From Dehalococcoidales bacterium (GTDB lineage: Bacteria > Chloroflexota > Dehalococcoidia > Dehalococcoidales > JAFGLR01): 49,190 nucleotides of DNA. A program made the translations under genes and the position numbers. Location of the stretch: the NCBI GenBank assembly GCA_016927955.1, contig JAFGLR010000027.1:1-49190 (forward strand), given 5' to 3'. This document shows, piece after piece, positions 23,167 to 32,813 of this stretch. Each line of letters starts with the position of its first letter. The first letter of the stretch is position 1. The notes below the pieces were generated by a model. That model was not told where the DNA came from. It made no database searches and saw only the letters and a program-made list of their open reading frames with translations.

Positions 23167-24523
23167 AACCTCCCGGCTACTACAGGCAGCCGGTTGGGGG
23201 CTAAACGATTATACCAAAGACACTCGACTGTATCATCTCCAATCTACTACTTATCCGGACCTTATAGCTAAGGTATTTCAAGAGAGAGATATTCCCGTTC
23301 AGGTCGCTATCGGGAACTATGATTTAGGTATCTGCGGTCTGGATTGGGTAGAGGAACAACTGGTTAAATATCCCAGCAGCGCTTTGGTGAAAATCGAAGA
23401 CCTCGGTTATGGTCAGGGTATTCTCTACGTCGTAGCCGGACGATTTAATATGCTTAGCGATATACGGGGCAGTGCCGAGCACATCCGTATTGCCAGTGAA
23501 TATCCGAATTTGGCAGAGTCTTTCGCGGCACAGAACAGGTTGCGTAGCTTCAGCGTGTATCCGGTTTGGGGTGCGGCGGAAGCATATCCGCCGGAGAGTG
23601 CCGATTTAGCCATGGTTTCCGATGGTAAAATTGGGAGGGAATCTTCGGAAAGTTTATCTGTAATTGGTAAGGTATCGAATTTCAGTGCTTACTTAATAGC
23701 GAACCGTGAGAGTTGGGAAAACAGTGACCTCGGCCGTTTTCTATCAAGTCTGTTTGAGAATAGACCGGCGGCTAAACCATACCCCACTTTAGATATCGGT
23801 AAAACCAGCAATAGTAAGGTAAAATATGCTTTTCTTTCAAGTGATATTATACGCATCGCGATACCTGACGGACATCAGCAATCCCCAACCATTGATTTGT
23901 TACAAGCCGCGGGCATTCAATTAGAAGGTTATAACAGTTCCGGCGGCAATACGAGGCCGAAATCTAATCTTGAGGGTGTAGCATTTAAGGTTATCCGTCC
24001 TCAGGATATGCCATTACAGGTGGCTAACGGTAATTTCGACCTTGCAATCACCGGCAGGGACTGGCTCAGGAATCACTTATATCAATTTCCGACCAGTCCG
24101 GTGGAGGAGTTATTAGACTTAAAATCAGGTTGGGTTAGAATCGTGGCAGTTGTCAGTAATAACCTGCCTGTTGATGATACTAATACATTAAGAAGTTATT
24201 GCTCGGAAAACCCAAAGGTATTGCGTATAGCTTCCGAATATACTAATATAGCTGATAAGTATGCCCGGGACAATCATCTCGGTATGTACCGCATTATTCC
24301 TACCTGGGGGGCAACCGAAACATTTATCCCGGATGATGCCGATATGCTGATTGAAAATACCCAGACCGGTAAAACGCTGGCTCGGCATAATCTTAAGATA
24401 GTCGATACGCTTTTTGAATCGACAGGTTGTCTGATTGGTAATACGAGTATTCGGAAGAATAAAGTAAAAGCCGAACGAATTAACAGGGTAATCACGATGT
24501 TGAGGGGTGCCCTGGGAGCTTGA
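23117..24523 (+). CDS. hisG: ATP phosphoribosyltransferase with two tandem HisG catalytic units
   Basis: First enzyme of histidine synthesis, joining ATP and PRPP. The 468 residues are twice the short-form length (about 205-230). Unit A spans about 4-197 and unit B about 245-443. They align throughout: LPKGRL versus IPDGHQ; LLQAAG in both; IPVQVAIGNYDLGICGLDW versus MPLQVANGNFDLAITGRDW; RIASEYPN versus RIASEYTN; PVWGAAEAYPP versus PTWGATETFIP. Motifs are divided: A keeps the N-terminal LPKGRL but its PRPP loop has decayed (MVSDGKIGRE), whereas B keeps the loop ENTQTGKTL (413-421) but has lost PKGR. No long-form regulatory domain III is present; HisZ is next door. The start is ATG 23117; the frame open from 23087 has a less likely start. 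Confidence 0.88.
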   Translation: MKKQVKIALPKGRLLAETSRLLQAAGWGLNDYTKDTRLYHLQSTTYPDLIAKVFQERDIPVQVAIGNYDLGICGLDWVEEQLVKYPSSALVKIEDLGYGQGILYVVAGRFNMLSDIRGSAEHIRIASEYPNLAESFAAQNRLRSFSVYPVWGAAEAYPPESADLAMVSDGKIGRESSESLSVIGKVSNFSAYLIANRESWENSDLGRFLSSLFENRPAAKPYPTLDIGKTSNSKVKYAFLSSDIIRIAIPDGHQQSPTIDLLQAAGIQLEGYNSSGGNTRPKSNLEGVAFKVIRPQDMPLQVANGNFDLAITGRDWLRNHLYQFPTSPVEELLDLKSGWVRIVAVVSNNLPVDDTNTLRSYCSENPKVLRIASEYTNIADKYARDNHLGMYRIIPTWGATETFIPDDADMLIENTQTGKTLARHNLKIVDTLFESTGCLIGNTSIRKNKVKAERINRVITMLRGALGA

Positions 24524-24524
24524 A

Positions 24525-25853
24525 ATGGAAATAATTAAAGGTATGGCTGCCGCCCGGAAACGGTTGACTCGGCAGACTCAGACCGCATACGGAGAGGTTT
24601 CTCCGGCAGTAAAAAACCGACTGAAAGAAATATTTAAAAGAGAAATCAGCCCGGAACAAGCTGTTGCTCAAATACTCGAAGATGTTCGTACTAGAGGCGA
24701 TGTGGCACTGGTGGAATATACTTTGATAATTGATAAGGTTAAGTTAATATCATTGGAAGTAAGTAAAAGGCAGATTGCCGAGGCTTACAAAAAAGTTGAT
24801 AGCAAGCTGGTTGATGCTTTAAAGGTGGCAGCCGGTCGTATCCGCCGGTTCCATAAGGAACAAAAAGATAGTATCTGGCACGAGGTAGGCGGTAGGGAAT
24901 GGGGGCAAGTTATCCGCCCGCTTAACCGCGTTGGGTTTTATGTGCCCGGTGGTATGGCCAGTTATCCTTCGACGGTTTTAGCTACCGTTGTCCCGGCCAA
25001 AGTTGCCGGGGTAAAAGAAACCATTATAGTTACACCGCCTCAGCCTGGCGGTATTGTTCCGGTGAATACCATTGTGGCGGCCGATATTGCCGGAGCCGAC
25101 CGTATTTTTAATATAGGCGGGGCTCAAGCTGTTGCCGCCCTGGCTTATGGTACCAAAACCGTGCCTCGTGTCGATAAAATCTGCGGGCCGGGTAATGTAT
25201 TCGTAATGCTGGCGAAAAAACAGGTCTTCGGTACAGTCGCTATCGATGCTTTACAGGGACCTAGCGAGGTACTCGTTATTGCCGATGATACGGCTAATCC
25301 GAAATATTGTGCGGCCGACTTGCTGGCTCAGGCGGAACATGACACGCTGGCCCAATCGATATTTATTACTACCTCGGTTGGTATAGCGAATAAGGTTAAG
25401 AAAGAATTAGAAAAACAGTTGGCCGTTTTACCCCGGAAAAATATCACTTCGGAATCAATGGAAAAGAACGGGGCTATTATTGTTGTTACAGATGTCGATG
25501 AGGCAATAGAACTGGCTAATTTATTCGCTCCGGAGCACCTTGAGCTAATGGTTACCGATGCCAAGAAGTATGTGTCTAAGATTACTAATGCCGGTTGTAT
25601 ATTTGTTGGTGAGTATGCTACCGAACCTATCGGAGATTATGTAGCCGGACCGAGCCATGCTTTACCCACCGGCGGTACGGCTCGATTTAGTTCGCCATTG
25701 AATATTCTGGATTTTTTGAAAATTATAGATGTGGTTAAAGTAAATAAAACCGGTATCAAGAAATTGGGTAATATTGCAATGACGATAGCTCGTGCCGAAG
25801 GTTTGGAAGCCCATGCCAGGGCCGTTGAAAAACGGCTGGAGGACTTAAAATAA
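24525..25853 (+). CDS. hisD: Histidinol dehydrogenase
   Basis: Zinc enzyme that oxidises histidinol to histidine in two NAD+-dependent steps, last of the pathway. At 442 residues it has the usual length. The motifs are GPGNVFVMLAKKQV, DLLAQAEHDTLAQSI (glutamate/histidine of the active site), FAPEHLEL (catalytic E-H) and PTGGTARFSSPL. The start at 24525 lies one base after the hisG stop, with GGGAG ahead; the longer frame would overlap hisG. It ends by sharing one base with hisC. Confidence 0.95.
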   Translation: MEIIKGMAAARKRLTRQTQTAYGEVSPAVKNRLKEIFKREISPEQAVAQILEDVRTRGDVALVEYTLIIDKVKLISLEVSKRQIAEAYKKVDSKLVDALKVAAGRIRRFHKEQKDSIWHEVGGREWGQVIRPLNRVGFYVPGGMASYPSTVLATVVPAKVAGVKETIIVTPPQPGGIVPVNTIVAADIAGADRIFNIGGAQAVAALAYGTKTVPRVDKICGPGNVFVMLAKKQVFGTVAIDALQGPSEVLVIADDTANPKYCAADLLAQAEHDTLAQSIFITTSVGIANKVKKELEKQLAVLPRKNITSESMEKNGAIIVVTDVDEAIELANLFAPEHLELMVTDAKKYVSKITNAGCIFVGEYATEPIGDYVAGPSHALPTGGTARFSSPLNILDFLKIIDVVKVNKTGIKKLGNIAMTIARAEGLEAHARAVEKRLEDLK

Positions 25854-26950
25854 TGCCGGAGGGAATTGAAAAATATGTCCGTAAGGAATTGCTTACGTTT
25901 GGTGCCTATAGTTCGCCGAAGGCGTCCGACAAACAAGCGGAGCAAGCCGGTATTCCTTTAAAAAAAATAATTAAAATCGACCAGAATGAAAACCTTTTTG
26001 GCCCGTCACCGCGCGTTAATCGTATTTTAGCGAAAAATAACAGCTTTAACATATATCCTGATGCCGAACAGACTGCCTTTCGTAAACAGCTATCGGAGTA
26101 TACCGGTGTCGGTCCTGAATGTATCGTTGGAGCTAGCGGCAGCAATCAACTTCTTGACCTGATAACCCGTCTTTTTGTCGGTGAAGGGGATAGGGTTGTT
26201 AATTGCGTACCGACTTTTGATATATACCGTTTCAGCACACAGGTATGCGGCGGCAAACTCGTTGAAATTCAACGGGATGAGAACTTTGCTATAGATGTAA
26301 AAGCTATGCGGCGAGCGGTGGATAAAAAGACTAAACTGATATTTTTGGCTAATCCCAATGCACCTACAGGTAATTTGACACCCCGTAAAGATTTAATCGA
26401 GGTATTGGAGATAGGGATACCGACGTGTATCGATGAGGCTTATTATGAATTCAGCGGGGTAACTGTCGTTCCTTTAATGAAAAGGTATCCGAATTTAATG
26501 GTTGTCCGTACTTTCAGTAAGTGGGCCGGTCTGGCCGGTCTTCGGGTAGGGTATGGACTATTTCCACCGGCGGTTGCTGATTTACTACATCGGATAAAGA
26601 TACCCTATAATATTAACGTAGCTGCTCTGACTGCGGTGCAAGAATCGATGTTGGATTTAGATTACCTGATGAACAGGGTTAAAGTCATTGTCGCCGAAAG
26701 GGATAAGCTATATGCCGGGTTGAAAAAAATGCCATGGTTAACCCCTTATCCTTCAAAGGCCAACTTCATTCTTTGTAAGTTGCTAAAAGGTAATGCGGCC
26801 GAATTGCAGGATAAGCTGCAGGAAAAAGGCATTCTGGTACGTTATTTTGCTAAGCCGAGGCTGGAAAACTGTATCCGTCTCAGCATCGGTAAACCGGAAC
26901 ATACGGATATAGTTCTCCAGACCTTGCGGGAAATAGGATCTTCGTGGTAA
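25853..26950 (+). CDS. hisC: Histidinol-phosphate aminotransferase
   Basis: PLP aminotransferase making histidinol phosphate from imidazole-acetol phosphate. The 365-residue chain is a fold-I family member with GASGSNQLLDLI (phosphate cup), NPNAPTGN, IDEAYYEF, and the PLP lysine in RTFSKWAGLAGLRVGY, followed by the arginine of CIRLSIG. Its ATG overlaps the hisD stop (TAATG), showing translational coupling. Confidence 0.95.
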   Translation: MPEGIEKYVRKELLTFGAYSSPKASDKQAEQAGIPLKKIIKIDQNENLFGPSPRVNRILAKNNSFNIYPDAEQTAFRKQLSEYTGVGPECIVGASGSNQLLDLITRLFVGEGDRVVNCVPTFDIYRFSTQVCGGKLVEIQRDENFAIDVKAMRRAVDKKTKLIFLANPNAPTGNLTPRKDLIEVLEIGIPTCIDEAYYEFSGVTVVPLMKRYPNLMVVRTFSKWAGLAGLRVGYGLFPPAVADLLHRIKIPYNINVAALTAVQESMLDLDYLMNRVKVIVAERDKLYAGLKKMPWLTPYPSKANFILCKLLKGNAAELQDKLQEKGILVRYFAKPRLENCIRLSIGKPEHTDIVLQTLREIGSSW

Positions 26951-26972
26951 TCTAGTACCCTTGAGGTGAATT

Positions 26973-27554
26973 ATGAAAGCCAGAAAAGCAATCATTAAAC
27001 GCCGGACTAAAGAAACCGATATTAATCTGGAATGGAACCTGGACGGCACCGGGGATAGTAATATTAAGACCGGCATCGGCAGTTTCGACCATCTTCTTTC
27101 GCAGGTGGCAAAGCACGGCACATTTAACATAACATTAGCAGCCAGCGGGGATGACCAGCATCACCTTATTGAGGATGTAGCCCTTTGTATGGGCAAAGCT
27201 TTTAATAAAGCTCTGGGCGAAAAGATAGGTATTGTCAGAATGGCTGACGCTACCGTGCCGATGGATGAAGCTTTAGCGATGGCGGCTATCGACATTAGCG
27301 GCAGGGGATACTCCGTAATAGAACTACCGCTTAAAGGTAATGATATGGGTGGGTTTCCATCTGATTTGATTCGGCATTTCCTCGAATCATTTGCCACAGA
27401 AGGGAAAATCACTCTGCACGCCCGGATTCTTTATGGAGTTAATGACCATCACAAGGTTGAGGCTCTCTTTAAAGCACTGGGGAGGGCTTTAAAACAAGCT
27501 ACACGTATCGATGAACGCATTGGCTTACCCAGTACTAAAGGATTGTTAGAATAG
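26973..27554 (+). CDS. hisB: Imidazoleglycerol-phosphate dehydratase
   Basis: Manganese enzyme that dehydrates imidazole-glycerol phosphate. At 193 residues it is the monofunctional form without a phosphatase domain. Metal motifs are [34 protein letters not shown] and [22 protein letters not shown] precedes the ATG. It is the last gene of this his unit; hisH, hisA, hisI and hisE are not here, and hisF is 19 kb away. Confidence 0.95.
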   Translation: MKARKAIIKRRTKETDINLEWNLDGTGDSNIKTGIGSFDHLLSQVAKHGTFNITLAASGDDQHHLIEDVALCMGKAFNKALGEKIGIVRMADATVPMDEALAMAAIDISGRGYSVIELPLKGNDMGGFPSDLIRHFLESFATEGKITLHARILYGVNDHHKVEALFKALGRALKQATRIDERIGLPSTKGLLE

Positions 27555-27569
27555 TTTCTGACACTTTTG

Positions 27570-27592
27570 GTATCTCCTGACTTTAGAGATAC
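27570..27592 (+). terminator. Weak hairpin after hisB
   Basis: GTATCTC (27570-27576) pairs with GAGATAC (27586-27592) around a 9-base loop shortly after the hisB stop, in the gap between the converging hisB and LUD genes. It has no T-run. A CTGACAC/GTGTCAG pair around it (about 27558-27650) may form a larger fold. Confidence 0.3.
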
Positions 27593-27652
27593 TGCTCCGG
27601 CTACGGATTGTTTCAATTCGCAGTATTATAATTAAACTGCCGGTGTCAGGGA

Positions 27653-28378
27653 CTACTTAGAAGGTGGCGGTGGAAGAGAAGCCATTTCCTTTTGCCATGC
27701 AGCAAGATAAGCTGAACTTATTCTCTTTTTCCGTACTTCCGGCCAATGCGGGTCCCAGCCCAGACCCAGGTCCTGACCGACAATAAATATAACGTATTCA
27801 GTCATTACCGGCTTTCGATGAATTATCGTAGTAATATTACAAATACGCTGCGGTGATTTACAATCGTGACACCGTCCATCAGCAGCACAAGGTATTTTTA
27901 ATCCCACTGTTCTGCCCAAGTTCATGCCGTGGTATGGGGCGATAACATTCTTTATCCTGTCGGTTGCTTCATCGACATTACTGACAATCTTATTCTGTCC
28001 GATAATGAGTATGACCTTCTTCGGTCCAAATACCATTTTAGCTACCCGGTTACCCACGCCGTCTACATTTACTAGTTTTCCGTCCAATGTAACCGCATTG
28101 CTGCTGCTTAAAAGTATATCGCCCTGTTCTCCAGAATTATTCGTTTCATAACCAGGGACCCCAATCACTTTAATTCCCCTTCCAGTAAGCATGTCCCTGA
28201 GTCCAATTTGCCGCAGAGTCATAGAGCCACCTATATCAACCTTTGCCTCAAAAGGTATAATATCGAGCACTGCTTTAACTACTGAGTCCGCATCTTTTAC
28301 AAACTCTACAATGTCAAAGTGATTCGCTTTTAACGATTTTACCACTGTATTTATATCTTGGTTAATTTTTACTGTCAT
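27653..28378 (-). CDS. LUD-domain protein (LutC/YkgG-like, former DUF162)
   Basis: A 241-residue protein with the NagB-like fold of the lactate-utilisation domain: a glycine-rich GGSMTLRQIGLRDMLTGRG segment, DGVGNRVAKMVFGPKKVILI, and a cysteine group CAADGRCHDCKSPQRIC near residues 175-191. In lactate oxidation complexes LutC acts with iron-sulfur partners LutA and LutB, but here the gene stands alone, so lactate use should not be assumed. The start at 28378 has an ideal AAGGAG 6 bases upstream and a good promoter behind it. Confidence 0.8.
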   Translation of the reverse strand: MTVKINQDINTVVKSLKANHFDIVEFVKDADSVVKAVLDIIPFEAKVDIGGSMTLRQIGLRDMLTGRGIKVIGVPGYETNNSGEQGDILLSSSNAVTLDGKLVNVDGVGNRVAKMVFGPKKVILIIGQNKIVSNVDEATDRIKNVIAPYHGMNLGRTVGLKIPCAADGRCHDCKSPQRICNITTIIHRKPVMTEYVIFIVGQDLGLGWDPHWPEVRKKRISSAYLAAWQKEMASLPPPPSK

Positions 28379-28479
28379 TTCAATCTCCTTTAAAAACACA
28401 TCATCGTAGTTCCGTTAAAGTGTTATGAAGGTAAATCTCCTATGACTTTACTCTAAGATAATAAAGTAAAGGTGAACAA

Positions 28480-28507
28480 ATTATACATGATAAATATAGA
28501 TGCTCAA
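28480..28507 (-). promoter_or_regulatory. Promoter of the LUD-domain gene
   Basis: On the minus strand TTGAGC (28507-28502) and TATAAT (28485-28480) are 16 bases apart, about 100 bases before the ATG at 28378. The gap to purC therefore contains an independent promoter. Confidence 0.5.
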
Positions 28508-28526
28508 GATTGGTTATTCTTATTGA

Positions 28527-29444
28527 TCACTTTAAATTCTGTCCGGTTAACCTATAAAAAGCCTGCTTATATCTTGCACTCGTACTTTCGATAACTTCCG
28601 ACGGTAGCTCTGGTGCGGGCGGTTCTTTGTTCCAGCCGGTTTGCGATAACCAATCTCTTACCGGCTGTTTATCATAGCTGTCCTGTGATTTACCTACCTG
28701 ATAGGTTTTCGTATCCCAGAATCGCGATGAATCAGGTGTCAGCAGTTCGTCGATTAGAACGAGGTTCTCTCTATCGTCTAACCCGAATTCCATTTTAGTA
28801 TCGGCAATAATAATACCTCTTTGTCGAGCGTATTCACGGGCAAATTTATAAATGGCAATACTTACCTCTTTTATTTGTGTAGCCATATTTTCACCAACCA
28901 GTTCAACTACTCCGTCCGGTGTGAGTGGCATATCATGACCGCTATCGGCTTTAGTCGTTGGGGTGAAAAGCGGTTCGACCAGTTCCTGACTTTCTTGCAG
29001 ACCTTTAGGCAGGTTTATACCGCAGGTTGCCCCCGAATTAAGATACTCGCTCCAGGCAGACCCGGCAATATAACCTCTAACAACGCATTCAATAGGCAGA
29101 CGTTTAGCTTTTTTAACAATCATGGAGCGTCCGGCCAGATATGGCGGATAATCAAACCTCTTCGGCGGCTGTAGATAGACATCAAGTTGTTTAATATTAG
29201 TGACCGTTTCAACCATATGGTTAGCAATAATATCGGAGGTCTGCTTGAACCAGAAAGCGGAAATTTGATTCAATACGGCACCTTTATCCGGTATGCCGTT
29301 CGGCAAAATAACATCAAAAGCAGAGATGCGGTCGGTAGCGACAATTAATAGATAGTTGTTCAAATTATAGGTGTCACGTACTTTGCCCTTAATAAAAAGC
29401 GGGAGCTGTAATTCGGTTTCGGTAACGATGGTACTCTTTAGCAT
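28527..29444 (-). CDS. purC: Phosphoribosylaminoimidazole-succinocarboxamide synthase
   Basis: ATP-dependent ligase joining CAIR and aspartate, in purine synthesis. The 305-residue length is that of the longer SAICAR synthase type. Motifs include GKVRDTYNL near residue 20, ATDRISAFD, ECVVRGYIAGSAW, the aspartate-rich DTKMEFGLD and LIDELLTPDSSRFW. The start is ATG 29444 behind AAGGAA. It is separated from purB by about 77 bases and read in the same direction. Confidence 0.95.
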   Translation of the reverse strand: MLKSTIVTETELQLPLFIKGKVRDTYNLNNYLLIVATDRISAFDVILPNGIPDKGAVLNQISAFWFKQTSDIIANHMVETVTNIKQLDVYLQPPKRFDYPPYLAGRSMIVKKAKRLPIECVVRGYIAGSAWSEYLNSGATCGINLPKGLQESQELVEPLFTPTTKADSGHDMPLTPDGVVELVGENMATQIKEVSIAIYKFAREYARQRGIIIADTKMEFGLDDRENLVLIDELLTPDSSRFWDTKTYQVGKSQDSYDKQPVRDWLSQTGWNKEPPAPELPSEVIESTSARYKQAFYRLTGQNLK

Positions 29445-29521
29445 ATGATTCCTTTATAATAATTATTCGTAATAATTTATCTAAGAGAATATAGTTGCCG
29501 CACTGGTGATATGGATAAATA

Positions 29522-30871
29522 TTAGATTGACCTTGGCGCCAGTCCGCCGGTTTCAATCAGTTCGGATTGCCACTGTATTTCGGTTAACCCCAACCGCTTG
29601 AATATTTCATCGACGAAACGGGTATAATATTTCTCGTCAAAAAGGGATTTGATATCTTCCGGCGGTAAAACAGCCTTAACTGCGGCATCGGCTTTGAGTA
29701 GGGTCATAAAATTACTCTTACCCTTCCAGGCTTTCATGGCGTTTCGTTGCACGAGTTTATAGGCATCTTGCCGGCTCAGTCCTTTTTCGATCAAAGCCAG
29801 CATCACTCGTTGTGAAAAGATTAGTCCTTTTGTCAGCATAAGATTATTGTTCATCTGTTTCACATTGACCGTTAAGTTACTCATCACAGAAGTGAATAAG
29901 CTCACGATATAGTCCAGAGCCAGACAGGAATCGGGTAAAATTATACGTTCCGAGGATGAATGGGAGATATCCCTTTCATGCCACAAGGCCATGTTTTCCA
30001 TTGCGGTTACTGCATGACCGCGTATTAGTCTGGCTAAACCACAGACCCGTTCGCTGAGTTCCGGATTCCGCTTATGAGGCATCGCCGATGAGCCGGTTTG
30101 TCCGGCACTGAATGGTTCTTCTGCTTCGCGTACCTCGGTTTTTTGTAGGGCCCTTATCTCCGTAGCAAATTTCTCCAGGGAACCGGCGATTATTGCCAAA
30201 GTAGTTACGAACTGAGCATGCCGGTCACGCTGTAAAACCTGATTGGAAACCGGAGCCGGTTGAAGACCGAGTTTGCTGCAAGCAATTTCTTCTAACTGCG
30301 GTGATAGTGTGGCGTAAGTTCCGACCGCACCGGAAATCTTACCGACAGATATTGTATTTTTAGCGTCCAGAAGCCGTTGGTGGTTACGCCGCATTTCTTC
30401 GACCCAATTAGCCAGTTTTAATCCGAAGGTTATAGGTTCGGCATGGACACCATGCGTTCGGCCTATCATGACCGTATATTTATATTTGATAGCCATACGT
30501 CCGAGTACGGTAATGAGGTCTTTTATATCTTGAAGTAATATATCACTGGCTTCCATAAGTTGCAGGCTGAGTGCAGTATCCATTACGTCTGAAGATGTCA
30601 TCCCGAGGTGGATATATCTTGAATCCTCACCCACGCTTTCTGCCACAGCACCCAGGAAGGCGGTCATATCATGGTGAGTTTCCTGGAGAATTTCTTCCAT
30701 CCGCTGAAGGTTACACTGGGCCAATTTGATTTTCGTCATCGATTTTTTGGGGATAACACCAAGCTCTGCCCATGCATTACATACAGCAATTTCTACGTCG
30801 AGCCATTTATTGAACTTGTTTTCGTCGGCCCAGACCCGGGCCATTCCGGGACGGCTATATCGTCCAATCAT
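29522..30871 (-). CDS. purB: Adenylosuccinate lyase
   Basis: Removes fumarate from SAICAR and from adenylosuccinate. The 449-residue protein of the fumarase/aspartase superfamily has the signature GSSAMPHKRNP (mobile catalytic loop), TSSDVMDTALSLQL, and IGRTHGVHAEPITFG with the conserved histidine. Its start overlaps the purE stop by 4 bases, so the two are translated together. Confidence 0.95.
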   Translation of the reverse strand: MIGRYSRPGMARVWADENKFNKWLDVEIAVCNAWAELGVIPKKSMTKIKLAQCNLQRMEEILQETHHDMTAFLGAVAESVGEDSRYIHLGMTSSDVMDTALSLQLMEASDILLQDIKDLITVLGRMAIKYKYTVMIGRTHGVHAEPITFGLKLANWVEEMRRNHQRLLDAKNTISVGKISGAVGTYATLSPQLEEIACSKLGLQPAPVSNQVLQRDRHAQFVTTLAIIAGSLEKFATEIRALQKTEVREAEEPFSAGQTGSSAMPHKRNPELSERVCGLARLIRGHAVTAMENMALWHERDISHSSSERIILPDSCLALDYIVSLFTSVMSNLTVNVKQMNNNLMLTKGLIFSQRVMLALIEKGLSRQDAYKLVQRNAMKAWKGKSNFMTLLKADAAVKAVLPPEDIKSLFDEKYYTRFVDEIFKRLGLTEIQWQSELIETGGLAPRSI

Positions 30872-31332
30872 TTGCTTTCCCCCTGCAGGCTCCGGCGATA
30901 GTTTTCGTAAGCCTTACGTATTATAGGATATTTGATACCCAGTATTTCTGCTGCCAGAAAGGCAGCGTTTTTTACACCGGCACTACCAACGGCCACACAG
31001 GCTACCGGTATACCTGCCGGCATTTGTACGATGGAATAAAGGGCATCAACACCCTTTAAATCGCTGCTGGCTAGGGGTACTCCGATAACCGGCAATGTTG
31101 TCCAGCTTGCGATGACTCCTGGTAAATGTGCCGCTCCTCCTGCTGCCGCAATAATAACTTCGATATCCCGTTTCCTCGCACCCTGGGCAAATTCTCTAAC
31201 CTTATCCGGGTTCCGGTGTGCTGAGATAATTTGAACTTCAAAATCTATCCTTAGCTGCTTAAACAATTCCAGCATTGGCTGGACGGTCTCAGAATCTGAT
31301 TTGGACCCCATTACCACGGCGATTAACGGCAT
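30868..31332 (-). CDS. purE: N5-carboxyaminoimidazole ribonucleotide mutase, PurE catalytic subunit
   Basis: Small 154-residue flavodoxin-like enzyme moving the carboxyl group of N5-CAIR to give CAIR. The motifs are VVMGSKSDSETV (phosphate loop), IISAHRNPDKV, and AAGGAAHLPGVIASWTTLPVIGVP. A purK gene is not in the window, so the class I assignment is from sequence only. GAGGTG stands ahead of the ATG, and the end overlaps purB. Confidence 0.95.
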   Translation of the reverse strand: MPLIAVVMGSKSDSETVQPMLELFKQLRIDFEVQIISAHRNPDKVREFAQGARKRDIEVIIAAAGGAAHLPGVIASWTTLPVIGVPLASSDLKGVDALYSIVQMPAGIPVACVAVGSAGVKNAAFLAAEILGIKYPIIRKAYENYRRSLQGESK

Positions 31333-31402
31333 CTTTTCTACACCTCGTGAATATTTAATAAAAATAGTACCTAAAACACTAATAGAAATATGAGCTTGAG
31401 TC

Positions 31403-32668
31403 TCAATCCTCTTTTATTAAAGCAATATCTTTACGGTAATGGCAACCCTCAAAGTTAATCAACGAAATGTTATTATAGACTTTTTCTCTTGCTTCAGCAA
31501 TACTTTTCCCTGAAGCTGTTACTACCAGTACCCGGCCGCCGCTAGTTACTACTTTACCCGAAGCGTCTAATTTGGTTCCGGCGTGGAAAACAGTAATATC
31601 ATTAGCCAAGCGGTTTAGACCATTAATCGGCAATCCGGTCTTATACGTACCCGGATAACCGCCTGAGGCCATTACAACGCCAACACAGGGATTATCACTC
31701 CATTCGATTTTCAAATCGAATAAGCGGTTATTAATAACCGCGAGCATAATTTCGACGAGGTCGGTTTTCAGCCGGGGCAATATTACCTCCGTCTCCGGGT
31801 CGCCAAAGCGGGCATTGAACTCCAGCACTTTGGGCTGGTTATTATCAACCATGAGACCGCCGTAAAGAACACTTTTATAAGGCCGTCCTTCTTTATCCAA
31901 TGCTTTAACAGTAGGTGCCATTATGGTGTCCTGGATTGTTTTAGCCAGCGCCGGAGTGTAAAAATAGGACGGGCTGTAGCTGCCCATTCCTCCTGTGTTC
32001 GGTCCCCGACCACCTTCGAAAACTGTCTTGTAATCACAAGCTGGAACCATCGGTACGATAGTATTCCCATCGGTAAAAGCGAAGGTACTAATTTCTTTAC
32101 CGTCTAAAAACTCTTCAACGATAATTTTATTCCCGGCAGCTCCCAATGTCCGTTTATCCATAAAATCATTAAGTGCTGCCATGGCTTCATCAATGGTTCT
32201 GGCGACAACCACACCCTTTCCGGCGGCTAACCCATCAGCCTTAATTACTACAGGTGGGTGTTGCGTTTCAAGGTATTTCTTAGCTTCGACATAATTAGAA
32301 AAGCTAACGCTCTTCGCACAGGGGATACCGTACTTTTGCATAAGGTTTTTCGAAAAGACCTTGCTGGATTCGATTTCCGCCGCAAGTTTATTCGGACCGA
32401 AAATCGGAATACTCGCTGCCTGAAATTTATCTACAATCCCCTGAGAGAGCGGGCCTTCCGGACCCACTACTACCATATCGATATTCTTAGTCCGGGCAAA
32501 TTTTAATAAGCCGTCGATATCCGTAGCGTTGAAGTTGATGTTTTGAGCTATCTTTGCCGTACCGGCATTACCGGGAGCAACAAAAATCTCTTTGGCTTTG
32601 GAACTTTGGACAATTTTCCATGTGAGAGCGTGTTCTCGTCCGCCGCCACCGATAACTAATATTTTCAT
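31403..32668 (-). CDS. purD: Phosphoribosylamine-glycine ligase
   Basis: ATP-grasp enzyme making GAR in purine synthesis. The 421 residues include the N-terminal VIGGGGREHAL, the ATP-binding region PPVVIKADGLAAGKGVVVA, GGRGPNTGGMGSYSPS, and the metal-binding EFNARFGDPETE. It lies between guaA and purE on the same strand, with gaps of 70 and 145 bases, so the purine genes may be separate small units rather than one tight operon. Confidence 0.95.
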   Translation of the reverse strand: MKILVIGGGGREHALTWKIVQSSKAKEIFVAPGNAGTAKIAQNINFNATDIDGLLKFARTKNIDMVVVGPEGPLSQGIVDKFQAASIPIFGPNKLAAEIESSKVFSKNLMQKYGIPCAKSVSFSNYVEAKKYLETQHPPVVIKADGLAAGKGVVVARTIDEAMAALNDFMDKRTLGAAGNKIIVEEFLDGKEISTFAFTDGNTIVPMVPACDYKTVFEGGRGPNTGGMGSYSPSYFYTPALAKTIQDTIMAPTVKALDKEGRPYKSVLYGGLMVDNNQPKVLEFNARFGDPETEVILPRLKTDLVEIMLAVINNRLFDLKIEWSDNPCVGVVMASGGYPGTYKTGLPINGLNRLANDITVFHAGTKLDASGKVVTSGGRVLVVTASGKSIAEAREKVYNNISLINFEGCHYRKDIALIKED

Positions 32669-32813
32669 TACTTTACTCCCGCATTACAATTCAAATCTAT
32701 TAACCTGTTGAACAGAGGTTCCCCCTTGTGGTTATGTAGTGTAATGAAAAAACGAGAATAACTAAGCAGGTAATGTTCTTGGTTTTAACCCACTTAATGC
32801 TCCTGGCCGTTGA

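Noticed and set aside
23117-24523. Assembly artefact duplicating hisG
   Set aside because: The two units are clearly diverged at DNA and protein level and have lost different motifs, which a recent artificial duplication would not show.
27653-28378. Lactate utilisation operon
   Set aside because: Only the LutC/YkgG-like domain protein is present; no LutA or LutB neighbours exist.
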